This document shows, piece after piece, positions 7,867-16,056 of a DNA stretch of 64,000 nt. Every line of letters starts with the position of its first letter. The first letter of the stretch is position 1. Source of the DNA: Halococcus sediminicola (GTDB taxonomy: Archaea > Halobacteriota > Halobacteria > Halobacteriales > Halococcaceae); contig NZ_BBMP01000022.1 in the NCBI RefSeq assembly GCF_000755245.1, forward strand, positions 496,001 through 560,000. Direction: 5' to 3'. The notes below the pieces were generated by a model. The model worked only from the letters and a program-made list of their open reading frames with translations, had not been told where the DNA came from and ran no database searches. The position numbers and the translations under genes were made by a program.

Positions 7867-8903
7867 CAGGGTGCCCCCACTGGATGCAATCCCTGAAAGT
7901 CGAGCCCGGCGGTCTCCTCGAATCCATGGGCAACGTTCGCCGCGTGGACGGCCTGACCCGCGGATCCCTTCATCATGTTGTCGATAGCCGAAAACACGAC
8001 GATCCGCTCGTTGCTCGGATCGAGCTCGAACCCGACCTCCGCGTAGTTGGTGCCCGCCACTGCCTTCGGTTCAGGGTAGCGATACACTCCCGTGCCGCCG
8101 GCCACGAGCCTGACGAACGGTTCGTCGTCGTAGGTCTCGCGGAACGCACCCCAGAGATCGCCCTTGGTGACTGGCTCATCGGGGAAGACGTGACAGGTCG
8201 CCGCTGCGCCACGGGTCATGTCGACCGCGTGGGCGCTGAAGGCCGTCTCACAGCCGAACTCGGCCTGGATCTCGGCCTCGTGGCGGTGGCCCGTCGGCGC
8301 GTACGGTCTGACGACGCCCGAGCGCTCGGCGTGCGAGGAGGCCTTCGAGCTTCCGGCACCGCCCTCTGAGGAGCCGACCTTGACGTCCACCACCAGCTGC
8401 TCGCTCCCGTCCAAAATTCCCCCGTCGAACAGCGGCGCGAGGCCGAGGATGGTGGCGGTCGCGTTGCAGCCACCCGCCGCGATCAGCGACGCGCCCAGCA
8501 GTTCTTCGCGGTTGCGCTCGGGGAGCGCGTACACCGATTCCTCCAGGAGTTCGGGCCGGCTGTGGCCGTCGTACCACTCGTCGTATTCGGCCTCGCTATC
8601 CAGTCTGAAATCGGCGCTCAGATCGATGACCGTGTCAGCCGCTTCCCGGAAGGCGTCGATGTGTTCCATCGACACGCCGTGTGGGGTTGCGGCGAACAGC
8701 ACGTCGACGCCCTCGAGATCGGTCGGTTCGCTGAAGCGCACGTCGAGTTCTCGGAGGTTGGGATGCACACTACCAAGAGTTTTGTTTGCGTACTCGCGGC
8801 TGGTCGCCTGTGCGACCGTGAACTCCGGATGCGCATGGAGAAGGCGCAGCAGTTCGCCGCCGGTGAACCCGCTCGCGCCGACGACGGATGCGGTGTGGCT
8901 CAT
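7866..8903 (-). CDS. argC: LysW-glutamyl-phosphate reductase (ArgC/LysY)
   Basis: This 345-residue NADPH-dependent reductase has a Rossmann start (SVVGASGFTGGELLRLL), the VLFAATPHGVS region, the catalytic cysteine in IAAGGCNATATILGLAP (near residue 150), and VKVGSSEGGAGSSKAS. It reduces LysW-glutamyl phosphate to the semialdehyde. Start ATG 8903 gives MSHTASVVG; upstream in-frame codons are not protein-like. Nineteen nt separate it from the argX stop, the widest junction inside this block. It overlaps argB by one base. Confidence 0.93.
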   Translation of the reverse strand: MSHTASVVGASGFTGGELLRLLHAHPEFTVAQATSREYANKTLGSVHPNLRELDVRFSEPTDLEGVDVLFAATPHGVSMEHIDAFREAADTVIDLSADFRLDSEAEYDEWYDGHSRPELLEESVYALPERNREELLGASLIAAGGCNATATILGLAPLFDGGILDGSEQLVVDVKVGSSEGGAGSSKASSHAERSGVVRPYAPTGHRHEAEIQAEFGCETAFSAHAVDMTRGAAATCHVFPDEPVTKGDLWGAFRETYDDEPFVRLVAGGTGVYRYPEPKAVAGTNYAEVGFELDPSNERIVVFSAIDNMMKGSAGQAVHAANVAHGFEETAGLDFQGLHPVGAP

Positions 8904-8922
8904 TTCGTCCTCGTGACCGCCG

Positions 8923-9795
8923 TCATGCGGGGACCTCAGCGGGTTCGGCGCTCTTCGCCCTCGTTTCGAGCCAGTCGACGACTTTTCCGGGGACGTCGAC
9001 GTCGGCGACACCGTCGAGCGCCTTGAATTCGACCGTGTGATTCACTTCGTGGACCGTGTAGGAATCGCCCGTCTCCATCAGGTCCACACCCAAGAGTCCG
9101 CCACCGACGGCTTCGCTCGCGCGGGCGACGAGATCGCGCGCCTCGTTGTCGAGTTCGAATCGTTCCGTTTCGGCACCCTTCGCCGCGTTCGTGAGCCAGT
9201 GGTCCGAGGAACGGACCATCGCCGCGACGGGTTCGCCATCGGTCGCCAGCACGCGGATGTCGCGGCCGGGTTTTGCGACGAACTCCTGGATGTAGAACAC
9301 CTTGTGCTCGTAGTGGCCCAAGGTGGCCTTGTGTTCCAAAATCGCCTCGGCCGCACTTCGCGAATCGATCTTCGCCATCAGGCGGCCCCATGAGCCGATG
9401 ACGGGCTTGAGGACGCAGGGATAGCCGAACTCCTCGATACACTCCATCGCGCTCTCCTTGGTGAAGGCGACCTCCGTGCGCGGGGTGGGCACCCCGGCTC
9501 CCGCGAGCGCGAGGCTGTTCTTGGCCTTGTCGGCACAGATGTCGGCGGTCGCGGGATCGTTGATCACCGGGATCCCGTAGGCCGCGAGGAACTGCGTCGC
9601 GTACCGGCTCCGGCTGGTCGCCAGACACCGATCCACCACGAGGTCCACGTCGGCGAGTGCCGCCGGCGGCTCCGAGAGGCCGAAGCGCTGGTCGCGCACG
9701 TCGACTTTCACGACCTCGTGGCCGCGCTCGCGGAGTTCGGAGAGCAGGAGCTTCTCGTCCTGCCTGATGCGCGAGTAGAGGACGCCTATCTTCAC
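8923..9795 (-). CDS. argX: Glutamate--LysW ligase ArgX (ATP-grasp)
   Basis: This 290-residue RimK/LysX-type ATP-grasp ligase joins glutamate to the C-terminal Glu of the carrier ArgW. Visible are the N-terminal fold KIGVLYSRIRQDEKLL, the ATP-binding lysine and strand YPCVLKPVIGSWGR, the FYIQEFV adenine-binding strand, and the metal-binding end HEVNHTVEFK. The GTG at 9795 was chosen because it lies 2 nt after the argW TAA and gives the conserved KIGVLYSRI start; a longer in-frame extension would run through argW. Preference for glutamate over aminoadipate is inferred from gene content (argF, argG, argH present, no lysine genes). Confidence 0.9.
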   Translation of the reverse strand: MKIGVLYSRIRQDEKLLLSELRERGHEVVKVDVRDQRFGLSEPPAALADVDLVVDRCLATSRSRYATQFLAAYGIPVINDPATADICADKAKNSLALAGAGVPTPRTEVAFTKESAMECIEEFGYPCVLKPVIGSWGRLMAKIDSRSAAEAILEHKATLGHYEHKVFYIQEFVAKPGRDIRVLATDGEPVAAMVRSSDHWLTNAAKGAETERFELDNEARDLVARASEAVGGGLLGVDLMETGDSYTVHEVNHTVEFKALDGVADVDVPGKVVDWLETRAKSAEPAEVPA

Positions 9796-9797
9796 GC

Positions 9798-9962
9798 TTA
9801 CTCCCCCCAGTCTTCCTCGAGCTCGGGGGCCGTTTCGAGCACTACTGGCTCGGTGTCGACCACCTCGAGCTCGCCGCCGCAGGTGCCACAGTCGATAATT
9901 TCGCCGGTTTCGACGTCGTCGTGCAGGGACAGTTCGGCCCCACATTCGGGACAGTTCGCCAT
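9798..9962 (-). CDS. argW: Amino-group carrier protein LysW/ArgW
   Basis: This 54-residue acidic protein is the scaffold that carries glutamate and its derivatives through arginine synthesis. A zinc-ribbon is formed by CPECG (residues 4-8) and CGTCGG (near residues 29-34). The C-terminus is the diagnostic EDWGE, whose final Glu is the attachment site used by ArgX. About half of the C-terminal 20 residues are Glu or Asp, as in known carriers. It heads the argXCBDEF block, with a TATA-like box 29 nt upstream. Its very small size makes it easy to miss. Confidence 0.95.
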   Translation of the reverse strand: MANCPECGAELSLHDDVETGEIIDCGTCGGELEVVDTEPVVLETAPELEEDWGE

Positions 9963-9990
9963 TGTGTCCCCACCTCACCTGGGAATCCGC

Positions 9991-9995
9991 TTAAA
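9991..9995 (-). promoter_or_regulatory. TATA-like box of the argWXCBDEF block
   Basis: The minus strand reads GGGTTTAAGCGG, with TTTAA 29 nt before the argW ATG. A purine-rich stretch (GGTGAGGTGGGG) lies close to the start and could act as a ribosome-binding site. This box suggests that argW is promoted separately from argGH. Confidence 0.55.
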
Positions 9996-10096
9996 CCCTT
10001 CGAACCTGTTCGATATTTTACAAAAAGTGCAGACGACTCTCGACGTCGAAATCGGGCGGTTCGCGCGTTTCGTCGGTATCGACGAAGTGAAATGTT

Positions 10097-10110
10097 CCCC
10101 CTCGCGGGGG
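10097..10110. terminator. GC hairpin between argH and argW
   Basis: CCCCC-TCGC-GGGGG forms a perfect 5-bp stem 7 nt beyond the argH stop. It sits in the 155-nt gap between argH and argW. It could end or attenuate argGH transcription before the argW promoter; no clear U-run follows, so terminator function is only inferred. Confidence 0.35.
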
Positions 10111-10117
10111 CGGTCGT

Positions 10118-11611
10118 TCAGGCATATTCATCCACCTCCGCTTCGAGTGCGCGCTCGGCCGTGGCGAGTCCCTCGCGACGCTCAGCAAGCAACTCCTGAT
10201 CGTCTTCGATCCCGTCTTCCATCTCGTCGAGTACCGCCGCGACCGCACTGGGTGCGGGCCCGCCGACCGAATCACGACTCGCCACGCTCGCATCCGGGTC
10301 GAGCGCCGCCTCGACGGCCTCGTGCTCGACGTACGCCGAAAGCGAGTCGTCGAGCACTTCTTGGGCTGCTGCCTCGACGGCCGCGTAGTCCGCACCCTCC
10401 TCGGCCGCGCGACTCGCGGTTTCACCGCTCGTCCTGTCTGCGGCGCACTGCGCCGCACTGGCGACTATTTCGTGCGCCGTGCGGAACGGCACGCCGTGCA
10501 TTGCGAGCAGGTCGGCGACGCCGGTCGCGGTCGCGAACCCGTTGCCTGCTGCGGCGGCCAGTTCGGACTCGTTCCAGGATGCGGTCGCGACCGCGCCCGC
10601 AGCGACCTCCGTCGCGGGGACGACCCCATCGATGGCGCTCCAGATATGCGGCGTCGCTTCTTGGAGGTCGCGGTTGTACGCCCGGGGAAGGCCTTTGAGC
10701 GTCGTCAGCAAACCATTCAATCCGGCGCTCGCGGTCCCGGCGGAGGCCCGAACGAGTTCGAGCGTGTCGGGGTTCTTCTTCTGGGGCATGATGGAGGAGG
10801 TCGAGGCGTAGTCGTCGTCGATTTCGACATACTCGTCGGTGGCAAACTCGACGAGATCGGTTGCGAGTCCCGACAGCGTCACCGAGAGGGTCGCCAGCGC
10901 GCTCGCTGCCTCGACGAGGAAATTCCGCGTCGAGACCGCGTCCATCGAGTTCCCGAGAACCGCATCGAACCCGAGCAGGTCGGCGGTGCGCTCGCGGTCG
11001 ATGTCGAACGGTGTGCCCGCGAAGGCCGCCGCGCCGAGCGGCGAGCGGTTCGTTCGATCGTAGGCTTCGAGAAGGCGATCGGTGTCGCGTCCGAGCGCTT
11101 GCGCGTACGACGAGAGGAAGTGGCCCACGGTCGTGGGCTGGGCGGGCTGGCGGTGCGTGTAGCCAGGCATCGTCGTTTCGGCGTGTGCGCGCGCCGCCTC
11201 GACCAGCGCCTCGCGGAGCACGAGCGTTGTCTCGCTCGCATCGAGAAGGTCCTCGCGCAGGCGATACCGGATGCATGTCGCCACCTCGTCGTTGCGGCTC
11301 CGGGCGGTGTGCATCCGCCCGCCCTCGTTCCCTGTCCGCTCGATGACCGCTGTCTCGATGGCGGCGTGGATGTCCTCGCCGTCGAGCGCTGCGTAGCCCG
11401 TCGCTTCGACGTCGGCGAGCGCATTCAGGATCGTGCTCGCGCTTTCGTCGTCGACGATTCCTTGCTCCGTGAGCATCACGACGTGTGCACGATCGACTGC
11501 GAGGTCCGCTTCGAACAGCCGTTCGTCCGCGTCCATCGAGGAGAGAAAGCCACGGGCGGGGCCGCCGCTGAAGCGCTCGCGGCGTACCACGTCGCCTCCC
11601 TCCTCGCTCAT
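10118..11611 (-). CDS. argH: Argininosuccinate lyase
   Basis: This 497-residue protein cleaves argininosuccinate to arginine and fumarate. Visible are GGRMHTARSRNDEVAT near residue 100, the catalytic-His region TTMPGYTHRQPAQPTTVGH, and the superfamily signature SSIMPQKKNPDTLELVR near residue 275. The length is at the upper end for the family, with Ala-rich C-terminal helices typical of haloarchaea. Its ATG follows the argG TGA with a one-base gap, so the two are co-transcribed. Confidence 0.96.
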   Translation of the reverse strand: MSEEGGDVVRRERFSGGPARGFLSSMDADERLFEADLAVDRAHVVMLTEQGIVDDESASTILNALADVEATGYAALDGEDIHAAIETAVIERTGNEGGRMHTARSRNDEVATCIRYRLREDLLDASETTLVLREALVEAARAHAETTMPGYTHRQPAQPTTVGHFLSSYAQALGRDTDRLLEAYDRTNRSPLGAAAFAGTPFDIDRERTADLLGFDAVLGNSMDAVSTRNFLVEAASALATLSVTLSGLATDLVEFATDEYVEIDDDYASTSSIMPQKKNPDTLELVRASAGTASAGLNGLLTTLKGLPRAYNRDLQEATPHIWSAIDGVVPATEVAAGAVATASWNESELAAAAGNGFATATGVADLLAMHGVPFRTAHEIVASAAQCAADRTSGETASRAAEEGADYAAVEAAAQEVLDDSLSAYVEHEAVEAALDPDASVASRDSVGGPAPSAVAAVLDEMEDGIEDDQELLAERREGLATAERALEAEVDEYA

Positions 11612-11612
11612 T

Positions 11613-12872
11613 TCAGTTTCCTCCGCTCTCGTCGTTCACGCCGCCGTCGGCGGCCGCTTCCGGCGTTTCGGCCTCGTCGATGACCTGTCCGGCCAGCCGC
11701 GACTGGAAGCCGTGGTACTTCGCCACGCCGGTGGCGTCGTTCTGCTTGATGCCGCCGCCGACGTCGGCGGTGTTGAACGAGGCCGCCGACGCCGAATAGA
11801 CGCCGTAGGGACTCTCGCGGCCCACGGGTCTGGCCTGCCCGCCTTCCAGTTTGATCGTGACGGTGCCGGTGACACGCTCCTGAGTCGAGTCGATGAACCC
11901 GTCGAGCGCGTCGACCAGCGGCGCGGCGAGCAAGCCCTCGTAGGCCTTTTCTGCCCACTCGTGGTCGATCTGTGCCTTGAAACTGCGCTCCTCCTTGGTG
12001 AGCACGAGCGATTCCAGGGCTTCGTGTGCATTGAGAAGCACCGTGGCCGCGGGATGCTCGTAGTTCTCCCTGACTTTGAGCCCGAGCATCCGATCTTCCA
12101 TCAGATCGGTGCGCCCGACGCCGCGTGCGCCCGCAACCGCGTTCAACTGTTCGATGAGGTCGATGGCTCCGAGCTCCTCGCCATCCAGCGCGACCGGACG
12201 GCCCTCCTGGAACTCGATCTCGAGCAGTTCGCTTCCTCCTTCAGGGGGCTGCGTCCAGTCGTAGATCTCCTCCGGCGGGACGTACGAGGGCTCTTCGAGA
12301 TCGCTCCCCTCGACTGAGCGGCTCCAGAGGTTGGTGTCGATGCTCCACGCGCCGCCGTCGCCGCCTTCCACAGGCAAATCGCGCTCGGCGGCGTACTCCT
12401 GTTCGGCCTCGCGGGTGAGACCGAGTTCGCGCACGGGCGCGATCACGTCGAGATCGGAAGCGCGCCAGACGGTCTCGAAACGGAGCTGGTCGTTGCCCTT
12501 GCCCGTGCAGCCGTGGGCGAGCGCGGAACAGTCGTTTTCGAGGGCAGTGTCGAGGATGGCCTGCGCGATGACGGGTCTGGCGAGCGCGGTTCCCAGTGGA
12601 TAGCCCTGGTAGGTGGCGTTCGCGCGGACGGCATCGAGACAGGTCTCGGCGAAGGCCTCGCGCGCGTCGATCACGTGGTGTTCGAGGTCGAGCGCGGCGG
12701 CGGTCGCCTCTGCCTCGTCGAACTCGGCTTCGGGCTGGCCGACGTCGACGGTGACGCCGACGACCTCGTCGAAGCCGTACTCTTCTTCGAGGATCGGGAC
12801 GCAGACGGTCGTGTCGAGCCCGCCGGAGAAGGCGAGCGCGATGCGGTCGGAATCGGATGTGGGTTGTGTCAT
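11613..12872 (-). CDS. argG: Argininosuccinate synthase
   Basis: This 419-residue protein condenses citrulline and aspartate using ATP. The P-loop-like pyrophosphatase motif ALAFSGGLDTTVC starts at residue 12; AHGCTGKGNDQLRFE (substrate binding) and SPYGVYSASAASFNTADVG follow. The C-terminal about 40 residues are acidic and Ala-rich, as in other halophile versions. Start ATG 12872 gives MTQPTSDSDRIALAFSGG; longer frames upstream are not conserved-looking. It is the first gene of argGH and is divergent from the 2H phosphoesterase gene. Confidence 0.96.
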   Translation of the reverse strand: MTQPTSDSDRIALAFSGGLDTTVCVPILEEEYGFDEVVGVTVDVGQPEAEFDEAEATAAALDLEHHVIDAREAFAETCLDAVRANATYQGYPLGTALARPVIAQAILDTALENDCSALAHGCTGKGNDQLRFETVWRASDLDVIAPVRELGLTREAEQEYAAERDLPVEGGDGGAWSIDTNLWSRSVEGSDLEEPSYVPPEEIYDWTQPPEGGSELLEIEFQEGRPVALDGEELGAIDLIEQLNAVAGARGVGRTDLMEDRMLGLKVRENYEHPAATVLLNAHEALESLVLTKEERSFKAQIDHEWAEKAYEGLLAAPLVDALDGFIDSTQERVTGTVTIKLEGGQARPVGRESPYGVYSASAASFNTADVGGGIKQNDATGVAKYHGFQSRLAGQVIDEAETPEAAADGGVNDESGGN

Positions 12873-13136
12873 TGGTGTGATGTGGCTCGGATGATTCGCC
12901 CAGCGAACCCTTCGGGTAGGCTGGAGAGCGTATCGAATCGGCTGGGAGAGAAGTGTATGCGGGCCTAGAGGCCCGGTCGTCGCGGTCGAAGCGCACACGC
13001 GCCGGCAGCAGGCGAACCGGCGAGGCGTGTCGTCATGTGAGATTCGTGGACGGGCGGACTATTAAACGCTTCCGGGTCGGCAACGTTTGCAGCCGCCGAC
13101 CGCTACCGTCATCCCTCCTGCCCGCCATCGGTCGGC

Positions 13137-13640
13137 GTGTTCAGCCTCAACGTGCCGGTTCCCGGTCGGGTGAAGCGAGTCGCCGCCGACCTTCACCCCC
13201 GGCTGGCGGCTTTCGAGCGCGTGCGCGAGCGCCACTCGCTGGTCTGCAAGCGCTTCGAGTCGACGGACTACGACCGCCTCTCCAAGCGCACACGACGGGC
13301 GCTCGACGGCGCACCGGCGGTCGCCGCGCGTGTCACGGGCATCGAGAGTTTCGACGATCCGGTTCGTGGCCCCGGACCGGTCGTCTATCTCGCCGTTTCG
13401 AGTCCCGGTCTCGTGGCCATCCACGAGCGCCTCGTCGACGAGTTCGGCGCGATAACCGGTCTCGAAGGCGGCGCGTACGTCCCCCACGTCACCCTCGCCC
13501 GTGGTGGGAACGCCGACCGGATCGAGGAACTCTGTGCGCTCGTCGACGAGCCGATCGAATGGGCCGTCTCGGAACTCCACTTCTACGACGCGAGACACGA
13601 CGAGCGCGCCGGTACCCTCCCGCTACCGCTGTCGTACTGA
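13137..13640 (+). CDS. 2'-5' RNA ligase family (2H phosphoesterase)
   Basis: This 167-residue protein starts at GTG 13137 (FSLNVPVPGRV). It has two His-x-Ser/Thr type motifs, HSLVCKRF near residue 33 and HVTLARGG near residue 117, the catalytic pair of LigT/CPDase folds. The family cleaves or joins 2',5' and cyclic phosphate bonds in RNA; the cellular substrate in haloarchaea is unknown. A TATTAAA box near 13060 suggests a leader of about 50 nt. It is divergent from argG, convergent with the small acidic gene at 13646, and unrelated to arginine metabolism as far as visible. Confidence 0.8.
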   Translation: MFSLNVPVPGRVKRVAADLHPRLAAFERVRERHSLVCKRFESTDYDRLSKRTRRALDGAPAVAARVTGIESFDDPVRGPGPVVYLAVSSPGLVAIHERLVDEFGAITGLEGGAYVPHVTLARGGNADRIEELCALVDEPIEWAVSELHFYDARHDERAGTLPLPLSY

Positions 13641-13645
13641 GAAGA

Positions 13646-13816
13646 TCACTGCCAGTCGGCGAGTGTGGCCGCCTCGGCGAGCGGAAGCGAGAGCCACGCG
13701 TCGTCCCGTGAGATATCGGCGATGACGAACCGCTCGACGCTGCCGTCGTCGTCGACCGAGGCCATGACGTCCTCCGCGGAGCCGGCTGTCGACACAGCGG
13801 CCGTATCTGGCGTCAT
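13646..13816 (-). CDS. Small conserved haloarchaeal protein
   Basis: This 56-residue acidic protein (MTPDTAAVSTAG... FVIADISRDDAWLSLPLAEA) resembles a family of short haloarchaeal proteins of unknown function with the core ERFVIADIS-RDDAWLS. An in-frame ATG five codons upstream (13831) exists. However, the strong TATATAAA box at 13839-13847 lies about 27 nt before ATG 13816, which favours the shorter, leaderless product. No cysteine or catalytic motif is visible. Confidence 0.65.
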   Translation of the reverse strand: MTPDTAAVSTAGSAEDVMASVDDDGSVERFVIADISRDDAWLSLPLAEAATLADWQ

Positions 13817-13838
13817 ACTATGTGAGTACATACCACCG

Positions 13839-13847
13839 ATATATAAA
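13839..13847 (-). promoter_or_regulatory. TATA box of the small acidic protein gene
   Basis: The minus strand reads GTTTATATATC, centred about 27 nt before ATG 13816. It is one of the best-formed archaeal TATA boxes in the window and decides the start codon of the downstream gene. Confidence 0.65.
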
Positions 13848-13971
13848 CTCACCGGACCGCCATCGGTATCCTTCCCGGCGCGGATATAAACTCCGACCGC
13901 CGGCGCTCGTGTGGCTCCCGTAACCGTGGGAAACCGCAACATGGAGGTGGTATGGCGGGCCGTAACACAAA

Positions 13972-13978
13972 ACTTATG
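13972..13978 (+). promoter_or_regulatory. Candidate promoter of the peptide ABC transporter operon
   Basis: AAACTTATGCGC is centred about 32 nt before the ATG at 14007 of the substrate-binding protein. It is divergent from the promoter at 13839. Confidence 0.45.
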
Positions 13979-14006
13979 CGCATACGGCAAAACTCCTCCA
14001 ATTGGA

Positions 14007-15905
14007 ATGAAAGACGATAACAGACAGACGCGGCGTCGGTTTCTCAAGACCACCGGCGGCGCGGCCGGAGCGCTCGCGCTCGCCGGCTGTACCGGTGGCG
14101 GTGACGGTGACGGCGGCAGCGGTGGCGGTAACGGCTCCGGCGGTGGAAACGGCAGCGGTGGCAGCGGTAGCGGCGGCGGTGGAAACGAGAGCGGTGGTCA
14201 GCAGACCCAGCGCAACATCGAGGGCGACCCCTCGAAGGTGCTCCAGCGGATCAACAGCACTATCACGACGCTCGACCCGGTCGAGGCGACCGACGAGGCC
14301 AGCGGGTACGTCAATCAGCAGCTCTACGACATGCTGATGAACTACCCGGACGGGAAGGCCGACCCGAAGAAGGGTCTCGCCAAGAGCTTCGAACTCTCCG
14401 ACGACAACACCACCTACACGTTCACACTGAAGGACGCGAAGTTCCACAACGGAAAGGACGTCACCGCACAGGACGTCATCTACTCGTGGGAGCGCCTCGC
14501 GGCCTCCGCGAACTCGAACCGGAACTACTTCATCCTCGATTCGCTCGGCGTCAAACACGAGACAACGACCAAGGACGGCGAGGAGGTATACAAACCCGGT
14601 TCGCTCGCGCTCAAGGCCAAAGACGAAAAGACCCTCGAAGTCACCCTCTCGGCACCGTTCCACGCGGCCCAAGAGATGATGGCGTACAACTCCTTTGCGG
14701 TGCTCCCCGAGGGTATCGTCGGCGACATCGAGGGCTACGACGGCGAGATGCCCCAGCAGAAGTTCTCGACCAGCAACCCCGTCGGCGCGGGTCCGTTCAA
14801 GTTCAAAGCCTGGAACTCGGGCACCGAAGCCGAAGTCGAGCGCTTCGACGGCTACCACGGCGGGAAGGCCTCGATCGCCGGCGTCCACTGGCAGATCATC
14901 GAGAAGGCGTCGCCATCGTACAACTACGCGATGAACAAGAACGCCGACGTCTTCGGGATCCCGACCTCCCAGTACGACCCGAGCAAGGTCAACGTCCAGC
15001 GCGGTCCCGACGACCTCGGACGTGAGTTCGGTACCTACGGCGACGTCCGCAACGGCTCGACGCTGCAGTACCTCGCGGTCCCCGAGATCAACACCTACTA
15101 CGTCGGGTTCAACATGGCGAAGGTACCGAAGCCGGTGCGACAAGCGTTCGCCTACGCCGCGAACCAACAGCAGTTGACCGACCAAGTGTTCAAGGGCCGC
15201 GGCGACCCGGCCTACCACCTCACGCCGAAGTCGATCTATCCGGGCGGCGGCGCGAAAGCCTACGAGAAACACGCCAAACAGAACTATCCCTACGGCTACA
15301 ACAAGAGCCAGCTCCAGAAGGCCCAGCAGGTCATGAAGGACGCGGGCTACGGGCCGGACAACCGGTTCACCCTCCAGTGGACCCAGTACCAGGACGACAC
15401 GTGGCTCTCGCTGGGCAAACTGTTCCGTGACCAGCTATCGAGCGCGTTCATCGACATGCAGATCCAGCAGACCCCGTTCTCGACGCTCACCGAACGCGGT
15501 CGCAGCGGGAAACTCGAAGTCTACACGCTCGGCTGGATCGCCGACTGGCCCGCCCCGGACAACTTCCTGCAGCTGCTCAACCCACCCCAGACCGATACGT
15601 CCTCGGACGCGCCGATCTCGTATCTCAACTGGAAACCGGACAACGGCGACGCGGCACAGAAGGCGACCAAGGCCTACGAGACGGTCACGAACAATCAGGC
15701 ACCGACGAAGCAGGCCCAGCAGGCCCGCAACGAGGCCTACGTCAAGATGGAGGAGGCCAACTGGGAGGACGTCGGCTTCCTCAACCTCTATCACAGTCTC
15801 GGTGAGCGCTTCGCGTACAACTGGGTCGACATCCCGCCGTACGGCGGCATGGGCGACAGCCGCCAGAAGTACAACGACGTGAAGATCGCAAAACAGCGCC
15901 AGTAA
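14007..15905 (+). CDS. Peptide/nickel-type ABC transporter substrate-binding lipoprotein
   Basis: This 632-residue protein opens with a Tat motif (TRRRFLKTTGG) and a lipobox (LALAGC) near residue 30, then a Gly/Ser-rich linker (residues about 32-70) expected to tether it to the membrane. The remainder is an SBP_bac_5 (DppA/OppA) fold: TLDPVEATDEASGYVNQQLYD, HNGKDVTAQDVIYSWER and GWIADWPAPDNFLQLL. The start at ATG 14007 removes 32 upstream in-frame codons that do not fit a signal. Homologues bind oligopeptides, but nickel, glutathione or sugars are possible. A hairpin and an internal promoter separate it from the permease genes. Confidence 0.88.
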   Translation: MKDDNRQTRRRFLKTTGGAAGALALAGCTGGGDGDGGSGGGNGSGGGNGSGGSGSGGGGNESGGQQTQRNIEGDPSKVLQRINSTITTLDPVEATDEASGYVNQQLYDMLMNYPDGKADPKKGLAKSFELSDDNTTYTFTLKDAKFHNGKDVTAQDVIYSWERLAASANSNRNYFILDSLGVKHETTTKDGEEVYKPGSLALKAKDEKTLEVTLSAPFHAAQEMMAYNSFAVLPEGIVGDIEGYDGEMPQQKFSTSNPVGAGPFKFKAWNSGTEAEVERFDGYHGGKASIAGVHWQIIEKASPSYNYAMNKNADVFGIPTSQYDPSKVNVQRGPDDLGREFGTYGDVRNGSTLQYLAVPEINTYYVGFNMAKVPKPVRQAFAYAANQQQLTDQVFKGRGDPAYHLTPKSIYPGGGAKAYEKHAKQNYPYGYNKSQLQKAQQVMKDAGYGPDNRFTLQWTQYQDDTWLSLGKLFRDQLSSAFIDMQIQQTPFSTLTERGRSGKLEVYTLGWIADWPAPDNFLQLLNPPQTDTSSDAPISYLNWKPDNGDAAQKATKAYETVTNNQAPTKQAQQARNEAYVKMEEANWEDVGFLNLYHSLGERFAYNWVDIPPYGGMGDSRQKYNDVKIAKQRQ

Positions 15906-15954
15906 TCACCGCCATTCGGGCGTGTGGTGGCGTTTTCGACGTTCGACGGCGTTC

Positions 15955-15978
15955 GTTCGCGGCGAGTTTCGCCCGAAC
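15955..15978 (+). other. Stem-loop between binding-protein and permease genes
   Basis: GTTCG-C-GGCGA-GTT-TCGCC-CGAAC folds into a 10-bp stem with a one-base bulge, 50 nt after the binding-protein stop. Such hairpins after binding-protein genes commonly protect the upstream mRNA or reduce read-through, so that binding protein is made in excess. That role is inferred. Confidence 0.45.
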
Positions 15979-15990
15979 CCAAACGAAAGA

Positions 15991-15996
15991 TATAAT
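15991..15996 (+). promoter_or_regulatory. Internal TATA-like box before the permease genes
   Basis: AAAGATATAATGAATC lies just downstream of the hairpin. It would place a transcription start near 16018, with about a 40-nt leader before the permease ATG at 16057. Confidence 0.4.
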
Positions 15997-16056
15997 GAAT
16001 CCACATCACATACGAGAGCGTAGCATGAGAGCTAGTTTCGCGGGGCCAATCGCTCC

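Noticed and set aside
8923-9978. Longer argX frame starting at 9978
   Set aside because: It runs through argW in another frame; the conserved KIGVLYSRI begins at 9795.
12960-12975. Palindrome CGGGCCT-AG-AGGCCCG
   Set aside because: A two-base loop makes it a poor hairpin; no gene end or operator context is evident beyond lying in the argG upstream region.
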